A stretch of DNA of 64,000 nucleotides from Ruminococcus flavefaciens (GCA_002373775.1 DFJW01000113.1:9298-73297), one strand, 5' to 3'. Positions 43,079 through 52,271 are shown, counted from the first letter of the stretch. Numbers and translations: made by a program. Notes: generated by a model not told the origin, from the sequence alone.

Positions 43079-44098
43079 ATGATCTGCCGCACACCGGGAT
43101 ACGCCCGCAAATTCAGATGTATCGCCGATAAATGCAGAGATAACTGCTGTATCGGCTGGGAGATAGATATTGATGAGGAGACCGGCGATTTTTACAGCAG
43201 CGTCAGCGGAAGTTTCGGAAAACGACTGAAAGACAATATCAGGGACGGCTGCTTCGTCCTCGGAGAAAATGAGCGATGTCCGTTCCTTAACAGCCGAGAC
43301 CTCTGCGATATCTACATCACTCTCGGAGAAGAGCATCTGTGTCAGATATGCCGCGATCATCCGCGGTATTTTGAATGGTTCGGCGACATCAAGGAGGGCG
43401 GTATAGGTATGAGCTGTGAGGAAGCTGCAAGGCTCATCCTTTCGTCCGATTTCTCACTAACCGAGACCGAGATACCGGATGAAGGTTACACGGATGTCGA
43501 TTCAGAGCTGTATCCCCTGCTGCTTTCTGCCCGCAGCATCATCATAGACAAGCTAATGAACTGCGAACTCGCTGATTCAGTAAAATATGTACTTGAATTC
43601 GCTGAAAAACTTCAGGATAATATCGACTGCGGCATACTCCGTCTGCCGGAGGTGACAGGTACGCTGCCCTCTTCTGCTCCTGATATGCGCGGGGTCTTCA
43701 GCTTCTATCAGACACTTGAACCCATAAGCCCGGACTGGATACCTGCTCTCGAAAGGTATTCGAATATTGCCGGAAACGCAATAAATGTCGTACCTGAAAG
43801 CGATAACGAACTCAGGCGGATCGCAGTTTACTTCATCTTCCGTTACTTTATGAAAAGCGTTTTCGACGGTGACGTTCTCTCACGGGTGAAACTCGCTGCC
43901 GTAAGCACATGGATGATCGGTAAGCTCTGGCAATGCCGGATGCACGAAAAAGGCAGCTGTTCCTTTGAAGAACGCTGCCTCATCGCCAAAAGCTATTCTA
44001 AAGAGATAGAGTATTGCGAAGAAAATATCGCTGCCCTCGCCGAAGCCTCATATGAAATGGCATGCTTCGCTTCGTCAGCTATTGCCGGTCTGTTCTGA
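43079..44098 (+). CDS. FliB-like Cys-rich protein (flagellin lysine-N-methylase family)
   Basis: 339 residues from the ATG at 43079, with AAAGGAG 8 bases upstream. The N-terminus has the YkgJ/FliB metal- or cluster-binding pattern: CIADKCRDNCCIGWEIDID, then CPFLNSRDLCDIY and LCQICRDHPRY. FliB methylates lysines of flagellin in Salmonella, but relatives occur in many non-motile clostridia, and no flagellar gene is seen here, so another target is likely. The C-terminal two thirds is helical. Converges with the GH5 gene with 5 bases between stops. Confidence 0.8.
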   Translation: MICRTPGYARKFRCIADKCRDNCCIGWEIDIDEETGDFYSSVSGSFGKRLKDNIRDGCFVLGENERCPFLNSRDLCDIYITLGEEHLCQICRDHPRYFEWFGDIKEGGIGMSCEEAARLILSSDFSLTETEIPDEGYTDVDSELYPLLLSARSIIIDKLMNCELADSVKYVLEFAEKLQDNIDCGILRLPEVTGTLPSSAPDMRGVFSFYQTLEPISPDWIPALERYSNIAGNAINVVPESDNELRRIAVYFIFRYFMKSVFDGDVLSRVKLAAVSTWMIGKLWQCRMHEKGSCSFEERCLIAKSYSKEIEYCEENIAALAEASYEMACFASSAIAGLF

Positions 44099-44103
44099 TT
44101 CGA

Positions 44104-45048
44104 TCAGAGACATTCGAGCAGTCTGGAGCGAGCACCGTCAAGGCGGCTGTCGCTTATGCCGAAATCCATGCCCTTGTAACTCCATGCGCATCTGCCTATG
44201 CCGTGCTTATTGAATACTGAATTGATATCCTTGTACCACGCGATAGTGTCCTCAGGCGAAACTACGTCGATAACTCCGTATTCACCGCAGTACAGCTCAA
44301 CACCGTACTTCTCCGCCTGCTTTATCGCAGTGGAGAAAAGCTCCTCAAAATACTGCTCACCGCATCCGGAATTGTTATACGAAACTCTTTCGCTGGGTTC
44401 GATATCATCTGTCCAGTATGCGCCCTGATGTGTGAATTTCAGCGGCTCATAGCAGTGCATGTTGTATATTATATTCTCATCGTATGGTGCATCAAGGAAC
44501 TGCACTGTATCTGCTGCATTGTTCTTGTAGCTGCCGACAAGTATCTTTGTCAGCGGTGCATGAACTCTGATGCGGGCAATACAGGTCTCCGCTATCTTTT
44601 TCCATGGATCAAGGAAACTCTCATCCGTGATCTCGTTGAGCAGTTCAAAAGCCACGTTCTCGGGATATCCGCCAAAAAGCTCTGCTATTCTTTCCCATAT
44701 CCTGTAGAAGCGTTCCTGATATTCTTCGCTCTCGAAGAATCCGCTCTCGCTCTCGCTGTAATAATCAAATGAAAAACCTGCTGTTTTATGAAGATCAAGT
44801 ACTACATTCAGTCCATGCTTTCTGCAAAGCTCTACCGCATTTTCAAGTCTCCTGAAACCGCGGTCAAGGAGCCTGCCTTCGCCGTCCTGAATTATGTTAT
44901 AATCGAAGGGTATACGGACATGGTCAACGCCCCATGATGCGATAGTTTCAATGTCCTTTTCTGTTATAAAATTGTCGAGATGATGCTCGTTATAATTGCA
45001 CTGTGAAAGCCAGCCGCCTAAATTGATACCTTTTGTAAAATTGTTCAT
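44104..45048 (-). CDS. Glycoside hydrolase family 5 enzyme without signal peptide
   Basis: 314 residues. GH5 features: GINLGGWLSQ at the start, HVRIPFDY, LDLHKTAG, acid/base Glu139 in ELLNE, HCYEPLKFTHQ, and nucleophile Glu256 in YCGEYG. GH5 enzymes cut beta-glucans, mannans and related chains. No signal peptide, carbohydrate module or dockerin is present, so it probably acts inside the cell on imported oligosaccharides. GGGAGG lies 8 bases before the ATG. No clear promoter was seen beyond an isolated TATAAT near 45080. Confidence 0.92.
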   Translation of the reverse strand: MNNFTKGINLGGWLSQCNYNEHHLDNFITEKDIETIASWGVDHVRIPFDYNIIQDGEGRLLDRGFRRLENAVELCRKHGLNVVLDLHKTAGFSFDYYSESESGFFESEEYQERFYRIWERIAELFGGYPENVAFELLNEITDESFLDPWKKIAETCIARIRVHAPLTKILVGSYKNNAADTVQFLDAPYDENIIYNMHCYEPLKFTHQGAYWTDDIEPSERVSYNNSGCGEQYFEELFSTAIKQAEKYGVELYCGEYGVIDVVSPEDTIAWYKDINSVFNKHGIGRCAWSYKGMDFGISDSRLDGARSRLLECL

Positions 45049-45165
45049 GATACGTTCCTCCCTTTTACTGAATTATACTTCATTACGGAGGATAAATATA
45101 TCACTAAATTTTGAAAAATGGTATTTTTTTGATGTCAGTTGCAGGATTCCTGCTAAGCCTTTACA

Positions 45166-45198
45166 TAAAAGAAAAACTGCACAGGAAACCTGTGCAGT
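45166..45198 (-). terminator. Terminator of the small membrane protein gene
   Basis: On the minus strand ACTGCACAGG-TTT-CCTGTGCAGT is followed by TTTTCTTTT. It separates this gene from the GH5 gene. Confidence 0.92.
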
Positions 45199-45205
45199 AT
45201 AGTCA

Positions 45206-45736
45206 TCATTCAATTACTACGCCCCAACCGGTACTGATCTTTTTGTAAAGGCGCATCTTTTCCTTCTTCTTCTGGCTTCTGAACATTGAGAACACTGCAA
45301 ATGCAGCAACCAGTGTCAGAACAACGCCTACAATGATATTTACCGGTGAAGGAAGTACTACCATTGCAAATACCCATATTATAGCTGCAAATACAAGTAT
45401 AAAAGGAAGGCAGAAAGAAGTGAATGTTCTGTTCTTTATCTTTATGTAGTGCTGGATATCCTTTACGCTGAAGCTCTCATAGTTTCTTGCTATGAAATTA
45501 TCAGGCTGTGCCCAGCTGCAGAACTGCTTGATATCGTCGAATTTAGCATTGTAGTCCTGATAGTCGTAGAATTTACCGTTAAATCGGGCAACACGATAGC
45601 TGACCTCAATAGAATTAGATATATTCTCCGCATCCATAACATGGATTATCGTACCAGCTTCTGCTTGTCCCTTTAAGGACTTCGTTACGAGAAACTTTCT
45701 GTCTATCGCCTCATCAATGTTAAGCAAATAAGTCAT
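45206..45736 (-). CDS. Small membrane protein of unknown function
   Basis: 176 residues. A soluble N-terminal part (about 1-100) with mixed alpha/beta character is followed by two hydrophobic helices (about 107-127 and 132-150), then a basic tail (RSQKKKEKMRLYKK). No family recognised. It has its own promoter and terminator. The tail reads like a cytoplasmic anchor, and the N-terminal domain may be cytoplasmic too, since no signal peptide precedes it. It lies beside, but is probably not part of, the kinase/phosphatase cluster upstream. Confidence 0.7.
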   Translation of the reverse strand: MTYLLNIDEAIDRKFLVTKSLKGQAEAGTIIHVMDAENISNSIEVSYRVARFNGKFYDYQDYNAKFDDIKQFCSWAQPDNFIARNYESFSVKDIQHYIKIKNRTFTSFCLPFILVFAAIIWVFAMVVLPSPVNIIVGVVLTLVAAFAVFSMFRSQKKKEKMRLYKKISTGWGVVIE

Positions 45737-45838
45737 AACTATCCCTTCCTTGACATGTAAAATTATTAATCAGTGCTCTTAATTTTAAATACAAGTCCGA
45801 TCAGCAGCAAATTATACCGCATGTATCTTATCATATAC

Positions 45839-45867
45839 ATTATAACATAAGAACGAGAAAAAAGCAA
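45839..45867 (-). promoter_or_regulatory. Promoter of the small membrane protein gene
   Basis: On the minus strand TTGCTT (45862-45867), 17-base spacer, TATAAT (45839-45844). A second TATAAT-like box lies about 30 bases downstream. The gap 45737-46057 (321 bases) otherwise holds a hairpin at 46024-46049 (GCATGCAC/GTGCATGC) beyond the end of the repeat-protein gene and no gene that I can support. Confidence 0.7.
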
Positions 45868-46057
45868 GTGCAAAAAATACCATTCTTATATAATAATGTA
45901 TTTTTTTACGAAATGTACACGCTCAGTCTCAAAACACAGTACAATTTGGCGAATCTGATAAACTGTCTTTCAGTCTTCTTATTCCCAACAGGCATCCGTA
46001 TCTGTTCTATGCCTTGTGTATCAGCATGCACCCGGTCAGGAGTGCATGCCGGTATCA

Positions 46058-47266
46058 TTACTTTAATTTAGAAGCAGCCTTTGCCACTTTCTTCTTATCC
46101 TTTGCCTGCTTGAGCATATCTGCCTTTGAAAGACCGCTCTCATCTTCAACATGACCTGCCGAGTTATCATCGTCACCGAAGAGGCTGTTGAAACGCTTCT
46201 TGTATGCTGCACCAGTCTCCTTTGATGACATCATAAGGCTGCTCTGCTGCTGATACATGCTTCTTGCAGGAGCTGCACCGCCGGTGTGGAGTGAACGTCC
46301 GCCGAATCCCTGTCCATAGGGAGCTGCATTCTGCGGATTCATGTTCTGCTGGTACATTGAAGAATGTGTGCCTGATCCGCCGCCCATGTAAGGACCGGGC
46401 TGAGGATAACCGCCCTGCTGCGGGAAGCCCTGCTGAGGGAAGCCCTGCTGCTGGGGATAACCGGGCTGCTGGGGGTAACCCTGCTGCTGAGGATAGCCCT
46501 GCTGCTGAGGGTAACCGGGCTGCTGAGGATAGCCCTGCTGCTGAGGATAGCCGGGCTGCTGAGGATAACCCTGCTGCTGAGGATAACCACCGGGCTGCTG
46601 GGGATAACCCTGCTGCTGGGGATAACCGGGCTGCTGCTGAGGATAGCCCTGCTGCTGTGCAAAGTTATTCGGAAATCCGCTTGCTCCTCTCTGCTGAGCA
46701 TCTTCTGTGTGCTCATAGAGGAAGTTAGGCTCTGCTCCGTTATTCATAGCCGCAGCATTGTTGGCTGCCTGAGGAGCATTGAAAGGATTGTTCTCATCTA
46801 CATCTATACTGCTTGCGAACTCAGCAGGTGCGCCGAGTGAAGCAGCAGGAGCATCGTCAAAGCCGCTGAGGAAGTCCTGGCTTCCCATAAGGCTTGCTGC
46901 CGGTGAAGTCTCTTCAGGTGAGAGAACGACTTCACATGCTCCGTTGTCAGGATCAGCATGAACGAGCATTGCGATGCTCTCTGCGTCAGGCTGGAAAAAG
47001 CCCTGATCCTCGAAGGAAATAACTATCATCTGCTTAGCTTTTGCTCTGCCGTTAGCGATAAGTGACATGGCTGCTACCTTTTCAGCAGGTACGAGCTCTA
47101 CCACTCCCTCGTTGATGCTAACGGTGGTTATACCGGAATAGATGTCATCTGTATCTGCTATGATAAGGCAGAGACATGCCTCAGGATCAGATACATACTC
47201 CGGCTTTTCAGATGTGATCTTAGCTGCAAAATTCTTCGCAGTATTGTAGAACGAATTGATTTCCAT
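46058..47266 (-). CDS. Protein with GYPQQQ repeats at the end of the TerY-P-like cluster
   Basis: 402 residues from the ATG at 47266; a GTG four codons earlier has no better ribosome site. The N-terminal domain (about 1-120) is a compact alpha/beta fold with [18 protein letters not shown] and ends in EVVLSPEE. A Pro/Ala/Asn linker follows, then about 15 copies of GYPQQ(Q/P) (about 205-300), then a Gly/Gln tail and a basic C-terminus. No signal peptide. Such low-complexity repeats often drive condensation or bind partner proteins. As last gene of the kinase-VWA-PP2C unit (74 bases after PP2C), it may be a scaffold or phosphorylation target; this is inference. Confidence 0.75.
   Translation of the reverse strand: MEINSFYNTAKNFAAKITSEKPEYVSDPEACLCLIIADTDDIYSGITTVSINEGVVELVPAEKVAAMSLIANGRAKAKQMIVISFEDQGFFQPDAESIAMLVHADPDNGACEVVLSPEETSPAASLMGSQDFLSGFDDAPAASLGAPAEFASSIDVDENNPFNAPQAANNAAAMNNGAEPNFLYEHTEDAQQRGASGFPNNFAQQQGYPQQQPGYPQQQGYPQQPGGYPQQQGYPQQPGYPQQQGYPQQPGYPQQQGYPQQQGYPQQPGYPQQQGFPQQGFPQQGGYPQPGPYMGGGSGTHSSMYQQNMNPQNAAPYGQGFGGRSLHTGGAAPARSMYQQQSSLMMSSKETGAAYKKRFNSLFGDDDNSAGHVEDESGLSKADMLKQAKDKKKVAKAASKLK
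46392..46660 (-). repeat. In-frame 15-21-base repeat array coding GYPQQQ units
   Basis: Roughly 15 units encode [12 protein letters not shown] and variants. Units are nearly identical in DNA, so copy number may vary between strains by slippage. Confidence 0.9.
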
Positions 47267-47339
47267 AATAAACACCACTTTTCAGATATATTTTCATATC
47301 ACCTGCTTGACGCAGGCTATTACTAAACCGGGCTTTTGC

Positions 47340-48248
47340 TCAGTTTATCCTCTTGGTAAGAAGTTCCGCCTTTCTTTCAGCGGCACGCTTCTTGTTCTCG
47401 TCAACTCTCTCCCGGATCAGACCGATCTTTTCATTCACCAGATCACTGTCAAAGACGCAGGAGAGGGATATATCGTCCTCTGTACCGTAATGTGAACGCT
47501 TGGTAAGATTGTTTATGATGACCTGTTTGAATGCTTCGAGATTTATAAGCTGACTTGATATTATCGTATGATAGTCAAGAAAGTCATATTCGCTTCCGAA
47601 GGAGGTATACAGACCGTCAGTCGAAGCGTACAGTGCCAGCGGCTTCTTATTGTCCACATAAAAGCTGCTGAACATACCTGCTGCATTTGAGTTACACATA
47701 GAAGCTGTTACGTTTGCCGGTGCAGCTTCATTGTATTCCATAGGAAGAACTGCAACACCGTCTTCAAAGAGTGCAACGAGTGTACCGTCACCTATCTGCA
47801 CGCCGAATGTGAAGCCGTTGCCTGCCACTGCTGCTATCAGTGTTGAACCGTAGTAGGACTCCGGAGGTATTGCTTCAAATTCTTCGTCAGTGAACTTGCT
47901 GCGTTCTTCATCTGTAACAGGGTTTTCCTCAAGATGCTTGTTCACCCTGAGATTCCAGTCAGAAATTATCTGCTTTTCGATATTTTTCAGGATAAGCTTG
48001 TGGTTTGCCGGGAAGTTCTCTTCAAACTGTGCCGGATCCTGATAGAAGCGTCCTACGGTCTCGATCGTCGCTTCAACAGCGAATTTCGAACCTACATTGC
48101 TTCTGAAATGCTTTTTGCTGCCATGTCCATCCGCCACTACTGCGACTGCATAATGCTCGGTCACCTTGTATGCAGAACTATCCTGACAAACAAGTCCGGT
48201 CTTTTCGTGGCTCGCGCCCATAACGGAATGGCTGAATCCATTGAACAT
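47340..48248 (-). CDS. PP2C-type protein phosphatase of a TerY-P-like triad
   Basis: 302 residues from the ATG at 48248, which has AAGGAGG 8 bases upstream; an ATG at 48257 abuts that site. PP2C metal motifs: GLVCQDSS with the first Asp, VVADGHGS with Asp40, and late DDISLSCVF. It removes phosphate from Ser/Thr in a metal-dependent way. It stands between a VWA protein and the repeat protein, in the same transcript as a kinase, which is the TerY-P arrangement. Cytoplasmic. Confidence 0.9.
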   Translation of the reverse strand: MFNGFSHSVMGASHEKTGLVCQDSSAYKVTEHYAVAVVADGHGSKKHFRSNVGSKFAVEATIETVGRFYQDPAQFEENFPANHKLILKNIEKQIISDWNLRVNKHLEENPVTDEERSKFTDEEFEAIPPESYYGSTLIAAVAGNGFTFGVQIGDGTLVALFEDGVAVLPMEYNEAAPANVTASMCNSNAAGMFSSFYVDNKKPLALYASTDGLYTSFGSEYDFLDYHTIISSQLINLEAFKQVIINNLTKRSHYGTEDDISLSCVFDSDLVNEKIGLIRERVDENKKRAAERKAELLTKRIN

Positions 48249-48293
48249 GTGTGTCATCCTCCTTTCAGTACTGATATTAGTGCCGGATATTTA

Positions 48294-49172
48294 TTACCAG
48301 CCTGTATCGAAAGGAATATCGTTTGCGTCAGTCTGGCTGCTTACGAGTTCCTGGATCTGCTGACCGAGGAGCTTCTGCTTTGCAGCAAATACATCTTCTT
48401 CACCGAGTTCGTGATTGCTCTCGTCAGAGAGTGTCATACTCTTACTGCCTATCTGTGAAGATGTTACAGCAATGATCTTTATCATCTGAGCCAGCTGACC
48501 GCCTGAATATGCGTGAACAACTGTATCAGGAGTACCTGTGAACTCAGCAAGCACATTGTCGTTTGCCTCGTTGCCGATACCCAGTGCAGCCTTGAGACCG
48601 AACTTGTACCAGCTGTTGGACTGGAGCTCCTTGAGACCTTCCTTGTAATCGTCTGAAGGATAACCGTCAGTCATGAGGAAGATAACGGGAGCGAATGAGA
48701 GTGAGGGTGAATTGAGGAAGCTGTTTCTGGACATTCTGAGTGAAAGCTCCTTGAATGCTGCGCCCATGCTTGTAACGCCGCTTGCACGGAGACGTGCCCA
48801 CTCAAAATCCTCTATCGGGATAGGTGTGGAGTACATCCATCTTACTTCTGTAGAGAATGTGAGGACAGCGATCTTTACTTCTGTATCTGCTTCACCTACT
48901 CTGCGTATCTCAGGGATGAGCTCTTCCATTACGGTATTCAGCTCGCCCATTTTCTTGCCCTTCATGCTTCCGGAAGTGTCTATCAGGAAGAATATTACAA
49001 GGCTCTTTCTTGAAACACCTGTAGCGCTGAGGGGATCGTCATCAAAATCAAGAAGGTCATCCTGTATATCTGCCGGAGCTGTGCTTGCGGCAGACACATC
49101 AGCCTCTGCGGCACCTGTGACCGGTGACTCCAGCTCTGGAGTTGTCTGCTCTGTCATGTTTTCATTATTCAT
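48294..49172 (-). CDS. TerY-like VWA-domain protein
   Basis: 292 residues from the ATG at 49172; an earlier ATG at 49184 overlaps AAAGGA. After a low-complexity acidic head (about 1-55) comes a von Willebrand A domain with MIDAS D65-TSGSM, then a conserved Thr in GVTSMGAAF and LMTDGYPSDD. It matches TerY, the metal-binding adaptor of tellurite/stress systems, which works with a PP2C phosphatase and a kinase. No transport signal is seen. Confidence 0.9.
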   Translation of the reverse strand: MNNENMTEQTTPELESPVTGAAEADVSAASTAPADIQDDLLDFDDDPLSATGVSRKSLVIFFLIDTSGSMKGKKMGELNTVMEELIPEIRRVGEADTEVKIAVLTFSTEVRWMYSTPIPIEDFEWARLRASGVTSMGAAFKELSLRMSRNSFLNSPSLSFAPVIFLMTDGYPSDDYKEGLKELQSNSWYKFGLKAALGIGNEANDNVLAEFTGTPDTVVHAYSGGQLAQMIKIIAVTSSQIGSKSMTLSDESNHELGEEDVFAAKQKLLGQQIQELVSSQTDANDIPFDTGW

Positions 49173-49222
49173 AGCTTGATACATCCTTTCATACTTGACT
49201 GCTGTAAAAGAGGATCAGCAGC

Positions 49223-50566
49223 TCACATCTTTGCTTTTACACTGCCGAAATCTATCTCAAGTCCCTGCCATATCGGGAAACCTTTTCCGGGCTGTACATC
49301 CCAGAACTTTCCGTCAGGCATCTTAGCCTTCCATGTTCTGTCCGAACAGTTCTTGATACCAAGAAGTCCCGCACGCTCTCTGTTTTCAACCAGTTCTCCG
49401 GCAACTGTCATGAAATCATCCGATTCCGGAAGGATCTCGCACTCGTAGAACTTGCTGCCGAGATACAGCGGCATGCGATAATCGCGGTTGCTGAAACCGA
49501 TGGTGGCAAACTCCATGCCGCACTTGGGGCACTTGAACACCTTTTCATTCGGTTTTGCAAACATTGAAGTGAAGTTCGTTCTTCCGCATCCGCACATGAT
49601 TATCTCTGAGCGGAGACGTATGAACATTTTCTGCCATTCATTCTCTATGATACGCTTTGTAGGCTCGCTGATTCCAGTCGTGAATGAGCGGATGAAAGCG
49701 TCTTTTATGTAGTCCGGATAGATCCTCCAGAACTTAATTACATTGTCGTGTATTCCTCTTACAGGACGGTTGGAAGCGTCGTTCGGATCATATACGAACA
49801 CAGCGTTCTGACCGTAATGCTTGAGCTCGGAAGACTCTGTGAGGCAGACATCTCTGACCACCTTTTCGCCTTCCATGGGATCTCCTCTGAAAAGGAGCTT
49901 GAAGAGTACGACTGCCAGTGAATACTTATCAGTCTGCACATTGGGCTGTGCGATGCCTCTTACTACCTCGGGAGCCATATATCCGGGCTTTCCTCCGATA
50001 CCGAAGTTGCTGCCGTCAGGAGCGATGTTATCGCAGTCGCAGACGAGTACAGCGCCGGTATTCACGTTGATGAAGAAGCCTCCGTCGTTAAGGTCCTGAT
50101 AGCTCTTTCCGGATCTGTGGAGCTGACGGAAAGCATTTACTATATTTATGACCGCAGTGACCATTGCATTGAGACTTGTGAACTTTACAGGTCTCTTGAC
50201 AGCATGTCCGGTAAGCGGATCGATCTCCAGCTTGTAGGTATTGAGGATATCTACGAAGGAATCGAAGCCGTCAGGTTTGAGTTCCATTATGTAACCGAAA
50301 GTTCCGTCCGGAAGTTCCTTTGTGAGGTACTTGGGCCAGAGGAATTTATTGCTCGGCGGGCCGTCGTTGATATTGTTCTGGATATTCTTGCGGAATGCCT
50401 TGGGCTTGTTCATCCTGTCGATATCGTACCATTTCAGCGCCCATTTCTGACCGTTGAACCTTACAAGGTAAACGGTACCCTGACCGCCGCTGCCGATAAC
50501 GCTGAGGACCTTGGCTTTTCCGCCGAATTCCATCTCGACTTCCTGGCCGATTTCAAGCTCTACCAT
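49223..50566 (-). CDS. Ser/Thr protein kinase of a TerY-P-like triad, with zinc ribbon
   Basis: 447 residues. Kinase domain (about 15-300): Gly loop GSGGQGTVYLV, Lys in WALKWYD, catalytic loop YQDLNDGGFFIN, and VCDCDN in place of DFG, a variant familiar in TerY-linked kinases. GKPGYMAPEV is the activation-segment end. The C-terminal part carries a zinc ribbon (CGCGRTNF and KCPKCGMEF) and a small domain. It presumably phosphorylates a target recognised with the VWA protein and opposed by PP2C. Second gene of the cluster, 33 bases after the LRR gene. Confidence 0.88.
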   Translation of the reverse strand: MVELEIGQEVEMEFGGKAKVLSVIGSGGQGTVYLVRFNGQKWALKWYDIDRMNKPKAFRKNIQNNINDGPPSNKFLWPKYLTKELPDGTFGYIMELKPDGFDSFVDILNTYKLEIDPLTGHAVKRPVKFTSLNAMVTAVINIVNAFRQLHRSGKSYQDLNDGGFFINVNTGAVLVCDCDNIAPDGSNFGIGGKPGYMAPEVVRGIAQPNVQTDKYSLAVVLFKLLFRGDPMEGEKVVRDVCLTESSELKHYGQNAVFVYDPNDASNRPVRGIHDNVIKFWRIYPDYIKDAFIRSFTTGISEPTKRIIENEWQKMFIRLRSEIIMCGCGRTNFTSMFAKPNEKVFKCPKCGMEFATIGFSNRDYRMPLYLGSKFYECEILPESDDFMTVAGELVENRERAGLLGIKNCSDRTWKAKMPDGKFWDVQPGKGFPIWQGLEIDFGSVKAKM

Positions 50567-50599
50567 TTGAATCCATCCTTTCTTACTTATCTGCTGCCT

Positions 50600-51652
50600 T
50601 TATTCGTCCTCGGCGAGGAGCATGTCCGCAGCCGAATTCACAAGAACGAAATGTATGCCATTCACGAGGCAGTACTTATGAACATATGAATTTTCTATAC
50701 AGTGTATCGTAAGGTGAGGACAGTACGAAAAAGCATTTGTATCTATGAACTTTATGCTTTCCGGCAGGAAGAGCCTTCTGAGCTTTTCGCAGCCTGAGAA
50801 AGCTTCAGCGCCTATACTGCTCACGCTTTCGGGGATATCTATAGTTTCGAGACTTGTACAGAACGAGAAAGTGCTGTCTTCGATCTCGAGAACGCCCTTG
50901 GGTATCTTGACGACCACAAGTTTTGCACACTGGCTGAATGCACCCTGTTTGATTATCTTGAGGTTCTCGGGAAGATCAAGTCCTCTCAGGCGCTTGCACG
51001 ATGAAAATGCGTACTCGCCGATAGCAAGCAGCGTAGAAGGAAGCTGTATAGTTCTGAGTGAACCGAACTTATCGAAGCAGAATGCGTCGAGTTTTGTATA
51101 GCCCTCAGGGATAGATATATTGCCGCTGAGTCTGTATCTGAATGCAGATCTGGGAGTGAAGACCTGCTCGTTCACATCTACCGGTCCCGATCTCTTCACT
51201 TCTACAGGCTCCGGATCAGGCTCTTCGCCTTCGGGCAGGAGCTTCATAGGTGACTCGTAGGGCCAGCCGAGGAGATAAGTAAAGCACGCAAGTACGAATT
51301 CCGCAGCATTCTCGGCGATGAACAGCTCGTTCGTCATGAAGCTTCTCGCTTTCATGATCGCTATATCTCTTGTATTTTCACCTATCAGGATACTGAGTAC
51401 TCCTGACTTATACATATTAATAAGTAATCTGCGCTCTTTGTTGTAATCTGGTACATGGTCGTTAAGGAGTCCGATGAAACGTTTCTTTGTCATTACTGCC
51501 TTCGGACCTTGCTGCATAACTATAGCACGCAGCTCTCGCTGGAACTCCATAGTGTTCTCGAAACCTTCCACGTTCTGAGGAACGGGTGCTCCGCAGTCAG
51601 GGCAGGACACCAGCTTCGGACTAAGCTCAGCGCCGCACTTTTCACATTGCAT
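50600..51652 (-). CDS. Zinc-ribbon and BspA-type leucine-rich repeat protein
   Basis: 350 residues from the ATG at 51652, with AAGGAGGGG 6 bases upstream; an upstream in-frame ATG at 51697 lies close to the promoter and lacks a site. N-terminal zinc ribbon CEKCGAEL/CPDCGAPV (2-24), a helical region (about 35-170), then five to six LRR_5 repeats (about 195-335, units such as LPSTLLAIGEYAFSSCKRL). BspA-type LRRs are usually extracellular, but no signal is present here, so this one is cytoplasmic. Head of the TerY-P-like cluster; may recognise a ligand or target for the kinase. Confidence 0.8.
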   Translation of the reverse strand: MQCEKCGAELSPKLVSCPDCGAPVPQNVEGFENTMEFQRELRAIVMQQGPKAVMTKKRFIGLLNDHVPDYNKERRLLINMYKSGVLSILIGENTRDIAIMKARSFMTNELFIAENAAEFVLACFTYLLGWPYESPMKLLPEGEEPDPEPVEVKRSGPVDVNEQVFTPRSAFRYRLSGNISIPEGYTKLDAFCFDKFGSLRTIQLPSTLLAIGEYAFSSCKRLRGLDLPENLKIIKQGAFSQCAKLVVVKIPKGVLEIEDSTFSFCTSLETIDIPESVSSIGAEAFSGCEKLRRLFLPESIKFIDTNAFSYCPHLTIHCIENSYVHKYCLVNGIHFVLVNSAADMLLAEDE

Positions 51653-51757
51653 ATTACCCCTCCTTATTTTATGACATTCAATGATATGCAGGATCAAGCT
51701 TTACCGGAGGAAAATGCCTTAAATTTCGCCTTCCAGTAAACACATTGTAACAAGTTA

Positions 51758-51786
51758 AGTATATCACTTTCTGAAATGCTTGTCAA
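51758..51786 (-). promoter_or_regulatory. Consensus promoter of the TerY-P-like cluster
   Basis: On the minus strand TTGACA (51781-51786), 17-base spacer, TATACT (51758-51763). It leads into five same-strand genes with gaps of 33 to 74 bases. Confidence 0.85.
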
Positions 51787-52128
51787 GGGAAAATCTATGA
51801 ACGCATATATTTTAAGTATTTTGCATGATAAAACATATCGTTTTTTGTGCGAATCCCAAAAACGAAGTTTGATAGGCTATATATCACCGGTTATTTTTTG
51901 CGATGATAATACAAATTGTAATATCAGTTTTTTTCACATATATCCGAGTATATACCACGGGTAAACAGAGTTTTTCTGATACAGTTGATTGAATGTTTTG
52001 TGAATTTGAAATTTGATATTACCATTTTCACCCGGTTTTTATAAAATTCAAGTTTTTTTGAACAGTTTGAACAATAAAGCGTATGTAATTTTTGTTGAAT
52101 ACGCGCCCCGTTTATTCATAAAAATGTG
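51787..52128. other. AT-rich gap without a gene
   Basis: About 340 bases between divergent promoters. It is AT-rich with several T- and A-tracts, which may bend DNA. I see no gene, RNA or repeat that I can support. Confidence 0.6.
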
Positions 52129-52157
52129 TTGAAATTCTGCTCATTTTGTGATAGAAT
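52129..52157 (+). promoter_or_regulatory. Promoter of the binding-protein/GGDEF pair
   Basis: TTGAAA (52129-52134), 17-base spacer, TAGAAT (52152-52157). Confidence 0.7.
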
Positions 52158-52238
52158 AGTAAAAGTGAAACATAAGCAGATGTACGCATGAACAGCAAGC
52201 CGGAATATACGTCTGGTCAGGAATAGGTCAGGGGAAGC

Positions 52239-52271
52239 TGTGATGCGTCACACACCGGATCAACGATCCGG
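52239..52271 (+). promoter_or_regulatory. Two inverted repeats in the leader of the binding-protein gene
   Basis: TGTGA-TGCG-TCACA (52239-52252) is followed directly by CCGGATC-AAC-GATCCGG (52255-52271), which ends shortly before the AAGGAGG site. They could control translation or mark an operator. The leader (about 52164-52294) does not match a known riboswitch that I recognise. Confidence 0.4.

Noticed and set aside
46392-46660. Regular short repeats that resemble a CRISPR array
   Set aside because: Units are contiguous, in frame and encode GYPQQQ; there are no unique spacers.
46264-46728. Long open frames on the opposite strand and third frame of the GYPQQQ gene
   Set aside because: They are by-products of the repeat composition and lack ribosome sites.
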